64,000 nt of DNA from Mytilisepta virgata (GCA_028015205.1 CM051516.1:46256230-46320229), one strand, 5' to 3'; shown: positions 11,310 through 23,165, counted from the stretch's first letter. A program made the numbers and translations. Notes: a model not told the origin generated them from the letters alone.

Positions 11310-11400
11310 CCTCTGTGGTATCGTGGTAGCGTGCTCGCATCGAGTGCGGAAGTTCGCAGGTTCGATCCCTGGCCAGGTCAAACGAAAGACATTAAAATTA
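11310..11400 (+). mobile_element. tRNA-derived SINE head, truncated
   Basis: The sequence GCCTCTGTGGTATCGTGG, a GAGTGCGGAAG block, and a strong box-B match GGTTCGATCCC form a tRNA-like promoter. This is followed by GGTCAAACGAAAGACATTA. The same order (GAGTGCGGAAGGTC, AGTTCGATCCC, GGTCAAACCAAAGACATTA) occurs on the minus strand at 60195-60446, so the two belong to one SINE family. The acceptor stem does not pair, so it is not a working tRNA gene. This copy has lost the 3' body. Confidence 0.65.
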
Positions 11401-11711
11401 AAATTAACAAATAATTCATGGTTCGTTGGAGATTTAAATATGGGTAACTTTATTTGAGCAAATTCTTTCCAATGCAAAAGTCTGCACAGGAATATTATTT
11501 AACAATCGAAATAATTTAAAGTGAAAAAAAGTTATTAACTTTTGAACAACTGGACCCATAAACATGCAATTGGAAGAATTTACATACATAGTTATTAAAT
11601 CGAGGAAGGGTTATTTTTCCGAGGGCCTCTCTAAGGAATTCCTATTTAGTTTTTTTATTTATGTTTTGAATATTTGTTCTGTGTTAATAAAATATGAACA
11701 CTCTTAAATTT

Positions 11712-11970
11712 TCGTATTGCCAAATAAAACAGCTTGCAGTTATAGTGGAACGAACTGCATGTCTTAATTGCTACTGTCCGTCAGGCTGTCCATTTGTTTG
11801 TCAGAAAATTAGTGGTTTATTGTGGAACCTTTTTTTGAAGTCGTATTGCCAAATAAAACAGCTTGCAGTTCTAGTGGAACGAACTGCATGTCTTAATTGC
11901 TACTGTCCGTCAGGCTGTCCATTTGTTTGTCAGTAAATTAGTGGTTTATTGTGGAACCTTTATTTGAGGT
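11712..11970 (+). repeat. Near-perfect 129-bp tandem duplication
   Basis: Two adjacent units start TCGTATTGCCAAATAAAACA at 11712 and at 11841. They differ at only a few bases. Because 129 is a multiple of three, a frame stays open across both, giving a repeated peptide (CQIKQLAVIVERTACLNCYC and CQIKQLAVLVERTACLNCYC). I treat this as a recent tandem duplication of non-coding DNA. The near-identity means it is young or homogenised. Confidence 0.8.
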
Positions 11971-12468
11971 TTGTCGGAATAGTAATTCAGGATCTTTAGT
12001 ACACAGCGGGGCTTGGTAATGCATTGTTGTCAGACGCTCTTGTTACACAGTAAACAAACCTTCAAAAAAGGTGTCGGTTCGACGTGTACTAAACTACATC
12101 AGGCCACAATAAAAAGTTTACATTCCATTATCCTTGGTATGAAATGAATGTCATAAAACGCAGATGGTTAGTAGCCTTTTGAAAAGCCGGAAGCAAGGCC
12201 CTATGACCCTGCCTTAGTCAAATTATTCGGCGCAATTTGAGTTCAATATTTGTCAAAATGTGTCCATCCTGACTAGTATATTTTATCAGATCTGTATTAA
12301 TCAAATATCCCTGGGATGTCACTAACTATATAAAGATAAATATAGACTACAAAATCCGCAGATAATTTGAATGAGTTTCAAATCTGAATAAGACTAATAG
12401 CAGAAAACCTGGAGTAAACTCTGTTGGTCCAGAGCACACACAATCATATTGCGTAAAAATCAAGTCAA

Positions 12469-12557
12469 CTAAGCAGTTGCAGATGTAGAAACTGTTGAAT
12501 CTGTTACAACAACAATATGCCCATCTTCATTTTCATATGAGTTATATTCCAGAAGAC
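12469..12557 (-). CDS. Possible terminal exon of an unknown minus-strand gene
   Basis: After an acceptor reading ACACACATACCAG|GT, the minus strand stays open for 28 codons to a TAG stop. It encodes LLEYNSYENEDGHIVVVTDS, then TVSTSATA. The composition, rich in acidic residues, Asn, Ser and Thr, looks like a C-terminal tail rather than random AT-rich DNA, and the phase is again 1. There is no AATAAA nearby, and I found no preceding exon. If real, it belongs to a different gene from the one ending at 667, or to an alternative 3' end. Chance remains quite possible. Confidence 0.25.
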
Positions 12558-12951
12558 CTGGTATGTGTGTATTATTCGAAAAAAACACAACAAATGCAAT
12601 GTAATCTACCACAAAACAAAATACTTATCATGCTATTCAGACAGTGTAAATGATCAAATCCAACACTCATTCTAATAAAATCTTGGGATATCACACAGAA
12701 AGCCATACAGTATCCGATTTATTTTGCAGTGCTGCAAATTTTAAACCCCACGCTTGCGCTTGTAACTTTCTAGTAATTATAAATACATGTAGTTGTTCAC
12801 AGTTTCCAGATTTCTATGTTCTATAAATAGAACATTGAAGTATATAATTAATTGAAAATTTTAAGATTTGTCTAGTAGTAGAATGTTCTAATTAGAACGA
12901 TCTTACATTTTCTAGTTTTATAAATTTTACTATATATTAAGCAAATATATA

Positions 12952-13228
12952 TTAAGGTGGTACCCAACACCTTGACTAAAATAAATTTGGCTCGTTTAAT
13001 TTTCATAAAATTTTTAGGAAATATTTACTTTGACCTGTTGACATAAATGTTGATTTTTTTAGTAAATAGAATTTCACACTTCACGGGAATAATGTTATTG
13101 AATATATAGCTGTTTGGGAAAAATCAATTTTGATCATAGAGAAGCTTAATTTTTCATTACATATTAAATTTGATTAAAACGGTCTGGTGATTTTTAAGAG
13201 TTATCTCCCTGTAGTGTTGGTTACCTTA
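12952..13228. mobile_element. MITE with TTAAGGT...ACCTTAA termini
   Basis: The 5' end is TTAAGGTGGTACCCAACACC. The 3' end, GTAGTGTTGGTTACCTTAA, is its inverted complement with a few mismatches. The interior, about 235 bases, is AT-rich and non-coding. The TTAA at both outer edges could be part of the TIR or a TTAA target duplication of the piggyBac type. The two cannot be separated here. Confidence 0.65.
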
Positions 13229-13319
13229 AGTTCAATTTATATAGTGGTTTTTAGTGGGGATAATTCACGTCAGTATTAATTGCAGTACTGATGCAGTTTT
13301 CTTACTATCCAATGTGGTA

Positions 13320-13650
13320 TATCAACTTAACCGTGGGCTTATGTAGCAAAACTCATAAAACTAGAACATGTAAGATAATTCTAAGAACACTAGTTTCTGT
13401 ATAAACTGTAGATAAATCGAAAGTTGCACTGATATTCTATTTATAGCTATCTATGAAGTTAAAAGATACATTTTGTATTTCATTGACCAAATACTATTCT
13501 CAACTTTGAGGCTTTTCTTTGATTGTTTATTCTAGATATTGAATTTAGAATCTCAATTCTCGAATTTAAGATATCGGATTTCGAATTTCAAACTGTGGAT
13601 ATTGAATCTCGAATTTCGTATTTCGAATCACGTATGGTCCTTCTGGGCTT
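13320..13650. repeat. Interspersed repeat ending in GAATCTCGAATTTCGTATTTC motifs
   Basis: From AACCGTGGGCTTATG through TTCTATTTATAGCTAT to runs of TGGATATTGAATCTCGAATT and a final CTTTCGT, this segment matches 50045-50490 in order and orientation. The 3' part is a degenerate short tandem repeat of GAATCTCGAATTTC. No coding sequence is present. Confidence 0.6.
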
Positions 13651-15886
13651 TCGTATAATTATGATTCAATTTCCATGACGACATATTTTCTTAGAGTTCT
13701 TGCATATGAGATAATATCTCGTGGCATGCTAAATGTTCATTTTTACTAATGTATGAGAATATATAAGTGCCTTTTTCCACTAGTTCTGTAAATGCCCATT
13801 TCGTTCTAATTTTATTTGACCATGTTTTTCCTGCTGTTATCTTTATTGGTTGACTTTATATTTAATGTCAGTTTTGTTTCGAACATTTAACGTAGTTTAA
13901 GTTCAATACGTATAGCTTCTGTAGGTGAGATTTTGGTGTGAGGTGTGTTTGATATAGTATTTATCGGTAAAAGAATACAGAATCGATGAGACAATGGGGA
14001 AGGCCAGACTATAAATACAAGGCGGATAAAAGTCAGAATAGTAACACACTCGTCAGCCATTAAATACTACATACAATAAGACGTAAAATCTAACAGAAGA
14101 TTCATGTACCTAGTCTCATATGTTAGAAATTTTATTTCGGTCGTCAATCTGCAAATGGTTTTGCTGTTTTAGGGGTTTATGTGTAAGTGTATATACATTG
14201 TACATGATTTACATTGTATGAAGCTGAACAGGACGTGCCAGTGGTCTCGTAAAATGTCTTGTTGCTAAATCCGGTAAAATTAAAGTTTTGTACGGTTTAG
14301 AAAAACAACAAAAAATACGATTCATGGAAAAGATGTGTTTTCATAACGAAAACTGATATCCCATAACTTCAAAGACTGGAACAAGATATCCTCGGTTAAG
14401 AAGCTTGTTGTCACCAACTTATCGGAAGATAAATATAAGGTATTAGAAAGAATAGATACCAAACTATTGTTACACGCACAGTTTTCAATTGCGAATAAAT
14501 TGATCATGTTTTACTGAAATTAATGAGAGAAAATACATATTTAAAGTTTAAGTGTTAACAATTCTCGACTCCCGTTAAGGTTATTAAAATAGTTCAAAAC
14601 TCAATGCAATTTTATAAAGCTTTGTTGGGGAGTATTGTATAAGCCAACTGAAATGTACCGTCAAAACTTCTTCAATTCCTTATGTAGATATTTCGCAAAG
14701 GAACTAGAGTTAACTTTTATTTTTCCGAGTAGATTTTTGCCAACTCTTAAATATCAAATGCCTGTTCTTGTACTTGTGCTTTTATCTAAAATTACGTAAT
14801 TTATATTTGTTTGAATTAAGACATATAAGGCAATATCGTAAAATAAGTGTTATGATTAAAATTCATCACTATTAATTTGTACTCACTATGGTAACAAAAT
14901 ATAAGAATGACGAATAAAGCATGTTCCATTGTCACTCACTCTCAAGTTGAAGTTGTCAAACTGGGCTCAATGCTTTGTTAGATAAGTATTTAACCATAGC
15001 AACTTTAATCGATAAAAATGTCAATAAATAACATTTTTAGTCTACTTCTGTTCTTTTTGACTTCTGTAGATCAAACACAAATTACCGTCCTGTATAACAA
15101 AAATAATATTCATAATAAGACAATAAGTGTTTACACTAATTCGATCATCAAAATATAACAAAGTAGACCTTTGACTGTGTATATCATGCTATTATTCAAA
15201 TTATTAGTTGACGTCTAGTTTTCTGAAACGTACAAAATCAATTCTAAGATAATTTCTTCAATTAATTTGCTTAAGAAACAACAGTGGAGTGTACATTATC
15301 AACTATTCCTAGCAAAATCAAATTTTGTATTTTTTTGAAATTTTCAAATTGTACTAGACATTGAACCCGCGCGAGCGCGGGAAAATAAGCATTTTTTTTG
15401 TGGTGGCCATATTGACTTTAAAAAGTTTTTGCGGCCATGGCATTCGTGGAACAGGAACTCAATGTGGATGTTGTGGCAGGCTTCCCATAAACTTTCCTGT
15501 CAAGTAGGTGGTATCAACTGATAGTTTCATGTCTATATATGCTGTAGTATTCCAGAAATGGATGTTAACTTTAACCAAAGTCAATGAAGCGTGAAATGTA
15601 GGTCAACGTGACCTAATTGTCATACGGTTGTTCGTTACTTCCGAAGATGTATCCACTAAAGAAGTAGACTGTATGCCACGTAGAATTACCAAAATGGACC
15701 TTAGGGTTCCATCATAGTCAAAATCTATGACGAAAATACAACCACATAAATTGTCAATATGTTTATGTTACAATTAATTCTGAACTGCAACTTGATGAAA
15801 AGCTTTCATTAAATACACATTTCATAATGCATTACCTTTTTCATTCAGAATAAATATGAAAAAGAATATGAATAAACATTTCCCTA
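13651..15886. other. AT-rich stretch without a gene
   Basis: A weak relic of the GACGTGAAA repeat family lies at about 14000-14170 (TAAGACGTAAAATCTAACAG, GTCGTCAATC). A small palindromic GC patch, CCGCGCGAGCGCGG, lies near 15367. The open frames have no recognised domain. I see no RNA gene. Confidence 0.4.
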
Positions 15887-16195
15887 GTGACGGATGAATT
15901 TTTCAAAAGATGCCGTGAGTTAAGTAGAGCATATTTTTGGAAAATAATTGTTCCAATTGTTCATTGTCATCATGGGCAGGGCAAGCGAGGCTTAATTTCA
16001 CAAATAAATCCAATAGACGATAAAAGCATTTTTAGTGTGTGGCTGCGTGTGCTTTCCACGTTTATAAAGATGTCCGAGATAAATTTCGTCATTAATGATA
16101 AAGATGACCATTTGTTAAAAATATTTTTATCTAGGGCTTACAGGGAATTGTATGGTAGAGATATATTTAGACAGGTCACACGACAAATAATGTAA
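15887..16195 (+). CDS. Unplaced open frame, possible terminal exon
   Basis: An acceptor-like CATTTCCCTAG at 15876-15886 is followed by about 102 open codons to TAA. The peptide includes RCRELSRAYFWKIIVPIVHC, SIFSVWLRVLSTFIKMSEIN and LSRAYRELYGRDIFRQ. Its amphipathic, Leu/Ile/Arg-rich character is more protein-like than most frames here. I recognise no family, and it has no ATG of its own, so it would need an upstream exon that I cannot find. No polyadenylation signal is obvious. It may be a chance frame or a decayed gene. Confidence 0.22.
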   Translation: MTDEFFKRCRELSRAYFWKIIVPIVHCHHGQGKRGLISQINPIDDKSIFSVWLRVLSTFIKMSEINFVINDKDDHLLKIFLSRAYRELYGRDIFRQVTRQIM

Positions 16196-16198
16196 AAA

Positions 16199-19100
16199 TG
16201 GATAATGGTTGGTTTTATCACTTTGTGCAAAGTAAACATCCGGCCAATCCAAAAACCAACTAAGTTAGGAATTCCTCTGAACTTTGCCTTACTTCTTCAT
16301 AATCTTCAAAGTTCATAATGTTTATAGTTAGGAGAAATTGCATAATGTTAGAAAAAACAATCCTGAATACATGAAGCGGAAACATCCCACTCGAAGGAGA
16401 ATGTTTTTAATTTGTTTTATTCTTCTCCCGTAATTTCAAACAAAAATACATTTAAAATATGTGCATAATTGTTTATTTAAATCAATGTGTTAAAATGATG
16501 CATTCGAGAACCTTCTAAGGGATATGTTGGGAGAATTCATACCGGAAAAGTCCATGCAAATTCCATTTGCACATAAACAAAACTGCAGTTTAAAATTTAT
16601 AAATGCAGATTGTCAAATCCGATATTAACCTTTATAATCTGAACCATACATCGTTTATTTTGAACCTCGCGTTTTGCCGCCTATTCGGCTAATTCGTAAA
16701 TTTAGTATTATAGATTTGAAGAGGAATTCAGACTGATTTTCAGAACTCCGTAAATGCATTTTTGACCATTTACTGGGCTATTAGAACTGTCAAGATGAAG
16801 GTAGTATATACTTAGACATCCTTTCCAAATATCGCTTAACATCTGGAAAATAATGCTGTATTTTTTAATATAATCTCTAATAAAAATGACAATGTGCTGT
16901 TAACGCAAATAATTACCTTTTTGTTTACATGAACATTAGATAGAACATATGAAAAAAGAGAATCAATATGTGGTAAATGTGATAAGAGTCAACATTCCAG
17001 CTCTATGGTAAATTATTTCATACTTCGCTCACAAAAAAGTATGGCGGTGAAAATAAAACAAGTCGTCACAACATTATATTCCATAATAAAACATGGTTGA
17101 GACACTTAAGAATTGAAAAGAGAAATTACACGCCAGTGTCCATATTATTATATATAGCGATTGTCTCTGTCCGTCTTTCCGTCTGTCCGTATATGTATTC
17201 TTTGGTTTTGTAGTTTTTGACGCCAACGATTTTGATCTCTATTTGGACATTAGCTTATATATGTCACATGCATAAATTAAATGAATTAAATTACACTGCT
17301 TTGGTGTGTCTCAATTCAAGAAAGTCTTGGTTTTTTCTTTTGAAGTAATCAGACAAGTTTTATGTTTGTATGAGCGAAATGAACTACAAAAGAGATCTTT
17401 TTAATTATACAAAATCTTGATGAGTACAAAGTATATCGGTCCGTCATATCCGCCCAGTACTGCATGATGTAGTGTTACATGTAATGTTCATCTACCTCTA
17501 TACACGGATTTTTTCATATGCTGACCATATGAGCATGGAATACTGAACAGTTTTACATATAATGCTTTTATTGCTGTTCTTCATCCTAAGTCGATTTCGG
17601 GTCTTCAACAATGATCTAAAACTTACAGTACTCAAATGTCAACTAATCATTTTGTTGGCTAAAATGTAGCCCACGGTTGTTAAATCGGGAGACATATTTT
17701 CCGAGTCCTTGTAAAATTTACTGCTTTGATGCAAATTGTTTATGCCGATAACTGTCCATGCTTTTAACAGATTGATATTTGACTTAGGTTTTCGGCAAAA
17801 TAAAGATGCATTTGGATATACAGGCGGATGATTGTAATTAACTAATGTTTAAGCACGTTGTGTAACTTTCTGGTGTTTGTGGGATAAGACTTTAGAAAAA
17901 TATATGGGAGATGCATTTCAACAAAACATGAATAAAGTAACGTCATCTCATATGTTGATAGTATGCAAATTAATAGTAGTATACGTATCCATAATTTTCC
18001 ACGAAAATAAAGAAACTGCAACTCTAAAGGCTAACTGATAATGCTCAATCAAGAGACAAGTTAACGTAAAAATGAAATAAAATCAAATTACACAATAGAT
18101 AAATCCGGGTTAAGATCAGATTTGTTTTTTTTTTAATATTTTGTGTTTTATTAATATATTATAGATGTGCAAATATTATAAATTAAGAAATTCGTCGCAT
18201 GCATCTCAAAACCATGTCAATAACGAACAATGAGTGGTGAACTTATATCACAAGAAAGCTCGGTTAAGATTGCGTAATACAGGAAAAAAAACGATTATTT
18301 CCAATTTAGTTTTCATCATATGGATTTTTCTGAATGTATATACATTTGAACTCATTTAGACTATTCAAAATGTGTAATTCAATTAGTTTTTTAAACTTTA
18401 TAATTTAAACAAAAATACACTTGAAAGGTGAATTATCTCATTGACATACTATATAAACACAGTAATATAAATATTGTTAAGAAAATTGCATTGATCTAAT
18501 TGATCATTCCTTCATAGAACGTGATATATTATTTGGATTTTAACCGAAGGAAAATGGAGTAGTAAAGTGAAAATATATTCAAATTTCTCTACTTTTTATA
18601 ATCAATAAAGGGGTTTTACTAATCACGACTAGACGGTATCTTTTGATAATCAACAACTGGTTTGCTTGTTCTAATGCAGCTACAATTTAGTGCGTCCACT
18701 ATTGTAACAGGGTGAAAAAAAACGGCATTGCCTTTTGACTTTACAAAGACACACAAAGACTGCATTATTTTCAAAAAAGGAATTCAACGATTGCTAACAT
18801 ACATGTATCATCCAAATATCATTATAGAAACAGATTCGACCAATTATTCCAGTTGGTTTATTTAAAATCTAGACTGCTAATTCAAACGGTCGATAACCTA
18901 AAAAACCTAAAAATTGAAAAATTAAATTTCTCCATATGGAAATATCGTATCTCGGTGGATGAAGTGGAAAAATCCGTCTGCAAATGAAGTTCATGTACAC
19001 TAAACGCGAGTGAAAAACTATGCCAACTAAATCATGTAAATATTTACAACAAAGTTCCGAAGTCTTGTAGGAGCTTTATTTGAAATTTCAATCCCAATAT

Positions 19101-19280
19101 GAACCAACCTCGGTATCATAGAATATCGTTTATTTTCATTAAAATATCGTTTAGACAATTATTTAGAAAGATCTAGAAAAGATAAAAGCAATATTAAACT
19201 TTGACATTATGTAATTTGTCTATTAATAAGATGTTGTTTACTGTTTACTGAAACGAGTAATTATGTAGAAAGTTCTAGAA
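16199..19280. other. AT-rich stretch without a gene
   Basis: A short CTGTCCGT-type run lies at 17160-17195 (CTCTGTCCGTCTTTCCGTCT), resembling the terminal part of the elements at 29697 and 43690. Nothing else is recognisable: no coding exon with both splice sites, and no RNA gene. Confidence 0.4.
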
Positions 19281-19716
19281 TTACATCCCAGCTCCTTTGT
19301 TTTTACAGGGGTGATCTGAGACGGATCAGAGACGGATCACCCCTGCCAGATCACCCCAGCAAGAGTGCTTTGTTAGTTTAAAGTTGGCGGGAACAATTTA
19401 CTCACGATTAAAACTTAGAAAATTTAGGCAGAAACATAAATTACAAATTAAAAATTAACATTAAAATTTTTGAAAGAATCTACTGAGATTCGAACCTGGG
19501 ACCCTTACTATGTTGTCCAGACGCCTTAACCATTAGACTACGAAACTCACACCGAAGAAGTGTTAATTTTACCTATATACACATTATGTCCTGGGTTCCA
19601 ATGGGGTATACAATATAATATATATATATATATATAAGTAATTATATAACGTACAATAGAACTGAAATCTTTACCTTAAGTTTATTATTATTTATCCCGA
19701 ATGAGCTTGGATGTAA
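19281..19716. mobile_element. TIR element carrying a tRNA-like sequence, copy A
   Basis: The ends are TTACATCCCAGCTC (19281-19294) and GAGCTTGGATGTAA (19703-19716), a 14-bp inverted pair with one mismatch. Inside, on the minus strand, is a tRNA-like block with box A TAGTCTAATGG and box B GGTTCGAATCT. A short hairpin GGGGTGATCTGAGACGGATC / GGATCACCCC lies near the left end. A (TA)n run lies at about 19615-19636. It is non-autonomous. The same unit occurs inverted at 25405-25795. Confidence 0.7.
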
Positions 19717-19717
19717 A

Positions 19718-19824
19718 ATAGTTATCGCACTCGGACTTGGTGTGTCTGTATAAAATCATCCCTCGGGCCTCCGGCCCTCGGGGTGATCTTACACAGACAC
19801 ACCGCGTCCTTGTGCGATAACTAT
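19718..19824. repeat. Long perfect-like hairpin adjoining copy A
   Basis: Arms of about 52 bases fold back on each other: ATAGTTATCGCAC, then GGTGTGTCTGTATAAAATCA, mirrored by TGATCTTACACAGACACACC, then GTGCGATAACTAT. The centre is GC-rich (CTCGGGCCTCCGGCCCTCGG). The same hairpin, diverged, adjoins copy B at 25287-25400, on the equivalent side. It may be the end of a composite element or an independent foldback MITE. Confidence 0.75.
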
Positions 19825-20039
19825 TACTTAAACCACTGCTGTGACGTCAGCCTATTCATTTACCGTGGTTTCTTTTTCTAGAATCAACGCTTCTTTAATC
19901 CGTCACTGAAATAAAGTCATCAAATTATATTCAATTGTTCCTTTTGTGTACTTAATGTCATTAAGTTTGAATTGGCTAATTTACTGATTTCTGTTCACAG
20001 CTGGTATTAGTTTAAAAACGTACCTTTGATTTTTGCAAA

Positions 20040-20320
20040 TTTTTATTTGCCATGACTGGGATTCGAACTCCCTCCTTCAAGTAAATTATGTGTCATAGTT
20101 CAAGACCACATCGACGAAACCTCTCGGCTACCAATCGGTAAAATGTCGTTTTTACATATATCAATATGATACGGTACAATATATACATGAGGCTTTCGCC
20201 TTTATATATTTAAAAACGACGTTTGTATAGTATAAGATGGTAGCCGCAAGGTTAGGATGAGTTGAAAGTAACACTTGTAGACATAGTTCGAATCTCTGTT
20301 TCGGTGTTCCTTTTTTTCTA
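20040..20320. mobile_element. Foldback element with head-to-head tRNA-like sequences
   Basis: The left half, on the minus strand, has box A TAGCCGAGAGG and box B AGTTCGAATCCC. The right half, on the plus strand, has box A TAGCCGCAAGG and box B AGTTCGAATCTC. Between them, CGTTTTTACATATA and TATATTTAAAAACG form the inner arms of the palindrome. The long variable region between boxes recalls class II (Leu/Ser) tRNAs. The stems do not pair well, so neither half should be a functional tRNA. Confidence 0.6.
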
Positions 20321-20989
20321 AATCTTTATAACTTAGTAATAAGAAAAGATCTTTATTTTTTTTATTTGATTATTATCGACAATTTCATATAATTCAATAA
20401 AAAATTAGAACATTGCTATTTTGATGTTTCTGGCAATTTCATCTGTTTCACTGTATATTTTGACATATTTTTAAAATATAAAAAGTGTAAATCGAGTGGA
20501 TTTAAACTATTTTTTCTCTCAGTAACATTATGTTTTACTGGAAAATTATTTGGACTATACTTTATTTTGTCAATAATGGACAAATTTCTGTATCATATGT
20601 CTTATACTGTAAGTCCATACGGTTTTGTATTAATTTTCATTTACCATTAAAATCATCAATGTGACTATATACATATATATATATCTAATTGAATAGTAGT
20701 ATAGAGAATTAAGTTAATTTAAACTCACACATAATAGGGTCTTATTAAGAAAGGAAATATAATTGGGAAAAGTCGTCACAACAATAGTTTAAGTACGAGA
20801 TACAATGGATAAGCGTTGGTTTATGAAAAACAAACCATTCGCCCTCCGGAATACGGAAACTACAGGTTATTTGTGCATTAATTACTATAGAACATTCTTT
20901 TTGAAACGTTATCAGATGGGAACTGGTAATTAACAGAACTACTCAATACTTTATTTTTACTGCCGAAAAATTAAATCGATAAAGTGAAG

Positions 20990-21690
20990 AATACGAACTG
21001 GTATTGCCAGTATTGTGTACAATACTAGAACAAATTATTTTACCCGTTTGGTTGGCACAATACTGGTAATTCCAGTTTTAATGTCAAACAATACTATTAA
21101 TTCCAGAATTATGGAATAAAATACCAGAATTCCTAGAATTGTCACCATTGCAATACTGTTATTCCCGGTATAGTAAAATTATTGATACTGGAATTCCAGT
21201 ATTGTTGCATGTACAGTATTTGTTATTCCAGTATTCTAAACTTTTGAATAGTGTAAAATTCGGTATTGTGGATGTTAAAACTGGTAATTCCTAGTATCTT
21301 TCAATACCTGTAGCTCTGGTATAACCAGTCTTTTCTAGTATCTTCCATTATCTGTAACTCTGATATAACCAGTCTTTTCTAGTATCTTCCAGTATTTGTA
21401 ACTCTGGTATAAAAGTATTTCAGTATCTTCCATAATCTAAATCTCTGGTAAGGCCAGTATTTTCCAGTATCTTCCTGTATCTGTAACTCTGGTAATACCA
21501 GTGTGTTCTAATATCTTCCAGTGTCTTGAAGACTGTAGCATTCTGGAATACCATAAACAAATTAAATGACAATTCTGGTAACCAGTACTTTCCAGTATAT
21601 TCCTGAATTGCGGATACTTGAAGATACACGTAACAATACTGGTACAAAAGTTGTTCCAGTATTGTACAGATTACTGGTAATACCAGTATT
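20990..21690. repeat. Degenerate array of ACTGGTAAT / CCAGTATT motifs
   Basis: The motif CCAGTATT and its complement AATACTGG recur dozens of times, often as small palindromes such as ACTGGAATTCCAGTATT. From about 21312 to 21500 the array has a clear period near 43 bases (AACTCTGGTATAACCAGTCT, TTCTAGTATCTTCCAGTAT). The minus-strand open frames across it are by-products of the repeat. Confidence 0.75.
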
Positions 21691-22140
21691 CTCCACCTTA
21701 ATAGTTATCCAAATTACACTGCAGGAGTTGTAATTGTTTATAACTGTAGATAACTGAAGATAGGGAGAGCAACATAACTTTAATACCAGAAGAACTGTAT
21801 CTACAAACATTATTTTTAAAAGTGCTGGATTATTTTATTGGCATTCAGAAATTTGAAAGGACATTGGAAAGAGACTGGGTATTAGAAAGACCTGTATTAA
21901 ACTACGTTGCGCCGAACTCTCTCAGTTTTTAATAAATAAGAAGCGTTTGAAGGTTTTATGAGTACAATTATTGAAAAATGTTTGAAATCGGAAAATAATT
22001 TAATATCGGATGTAACGCGTCATTTGATTGGTCAAATTTTTTTCGTCTATCATATCATAGACTAAATTTTTTTTCTACTATAACGTCATGAAAGGAAATC
22101 CCGTCGTTTTAGACTCAAAACAACCATTTAAATTAAATTA

Positions 22141-22303
22141 TAAGGATTGACCGTAATTTTGTATTCAGTCTATTCGAAATAACCTCAATGCACACGATGC
22201 ACACTTTCAAATAACCCGCGTTTAGTGTGCATCGTGTGCATTGAGGTTATTTGATTGAGGCTATTTCTTCATAGACTGAAAAAAAATTACAGTCCTTAAA
22301 ATA
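22141..22303. repeat. Long palindrome with a perfect 28-bp core arm
   Basis: The arm 22178-22205 (AATAACCTCAATGCACACGA, then TGCACACT) is exactly complementary to 22224-22251, with an 18-base loop. Imperfect pairing extends outward: TAAGGATTGACCGTAATTTT on the left against AAATTACAGTCCTTA on the right. This is a foldback MITE or cruciform-prone site. An 11-bp inverted pair (CGCCGAACTCT near 21912, AGAGTTCGGCG near 22446) brackets it and could mark a larger element. Confidence 0.75.
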
Positions 22304-23048
22304 TCCTTAAATATATTTTAAATATGAACAATAAGGCTTTCCCATTTAAGTTTTTCCCTAACTTTAGTCATTCTCCATTGTAAACAGAGGGCACACTTTA
22401 TGATCTTTAATAAGCTTTCGAATAGTCCATTGTGCTGTAGGTAAGAAGAGTTCGGCGGGTTCGATTTATCTCTATCAATTCGGCGGAAAATTTTCATTGT
22501 ATTTCGTGCGTAGCTACTATATACTCATTTTAAAACTAGTCGAAGTTTGGCCTTTCTTTAAATCTTTAAATGACTTGGACAGCACAATTATTATATCTTT
22601 TTATATAGTAGTATTTTAAAAAGACGTATCTAGAAGGTATGCCGATGATGGTCAATATGGATCATAAAACTTTTTTTTCACTGCCGAATCAGCATTTAAA
22701 AAGCTTTAGGAAGATTATCAGTAGAATACAAATTAATTAAAGAAGACATGCCCATTTATACAAGTAGTCAATTGAAAACAAAAAATATATATATTAAAGA
22801 AATGAGTGTATTTAAAAACATGGTTCCAAATGTAAAAGTGTAAGAATGAATATACCATATATCAGACAGCCTGAAACAGCACGGTACTACAAAAAATAAC
22901 CCATGTTTAGGGATTTTTGCGAAAAAAAAAAAAACAAAGTCATTATCTTGCGCCCACCATGTACCACTCTGTCTAAATTTTTTTTAAATATTGTCATTGT
23001 ACACTTTGATAAAATACAACCAATGGCATATATAATATATACTCGTCC

Positions 23049-23165
23049 ACTTAGCTAGTAAATGTACCGACCTCTATATACGCATCTATATATACTTTTT
23101 TGGTATATTAAAAAATCTGTATTCTCTAATGCGTATATATAGGTCGGTACATTTACTAGCTAAGT
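23049..23165. repeat. Palindrome at the 5' edge of a SINE
   Basis: CCACTTAGCTAGTAAATGTA, then CCGACCTCTATATACGCA is mirrored by TGCGTATATATAGGTCGG, then TACATTTACTAGCTAAGTGG. The arms are about 38 bases, with a ~42-base AT-rich loop. The right arm runs into the tRNA-like head of the SINE at 23157, so the left arm contains the reverse complement of the SINE's first bases. Confidence 0.75.

Noticed and set aside
11310..11385. Functional tRNA gene
   Set aside because: Box B is good, but the acceptor stem does not pair and SINE-specific sequence follows. The same head occurs in two other SINE copies.
19480..19560. Functional tRNA gene on the minus strand
   Set aside because: Box A and box B match, but the T stem and acceptor stem pair poorly, and the sequence is repeated within a TIR element.
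20990..21690. Coding exons on the minus strand (two frames of 75 and 82 codons)
   Set aside because: They follow the degenerate CCAGTATT repeat and share its period.
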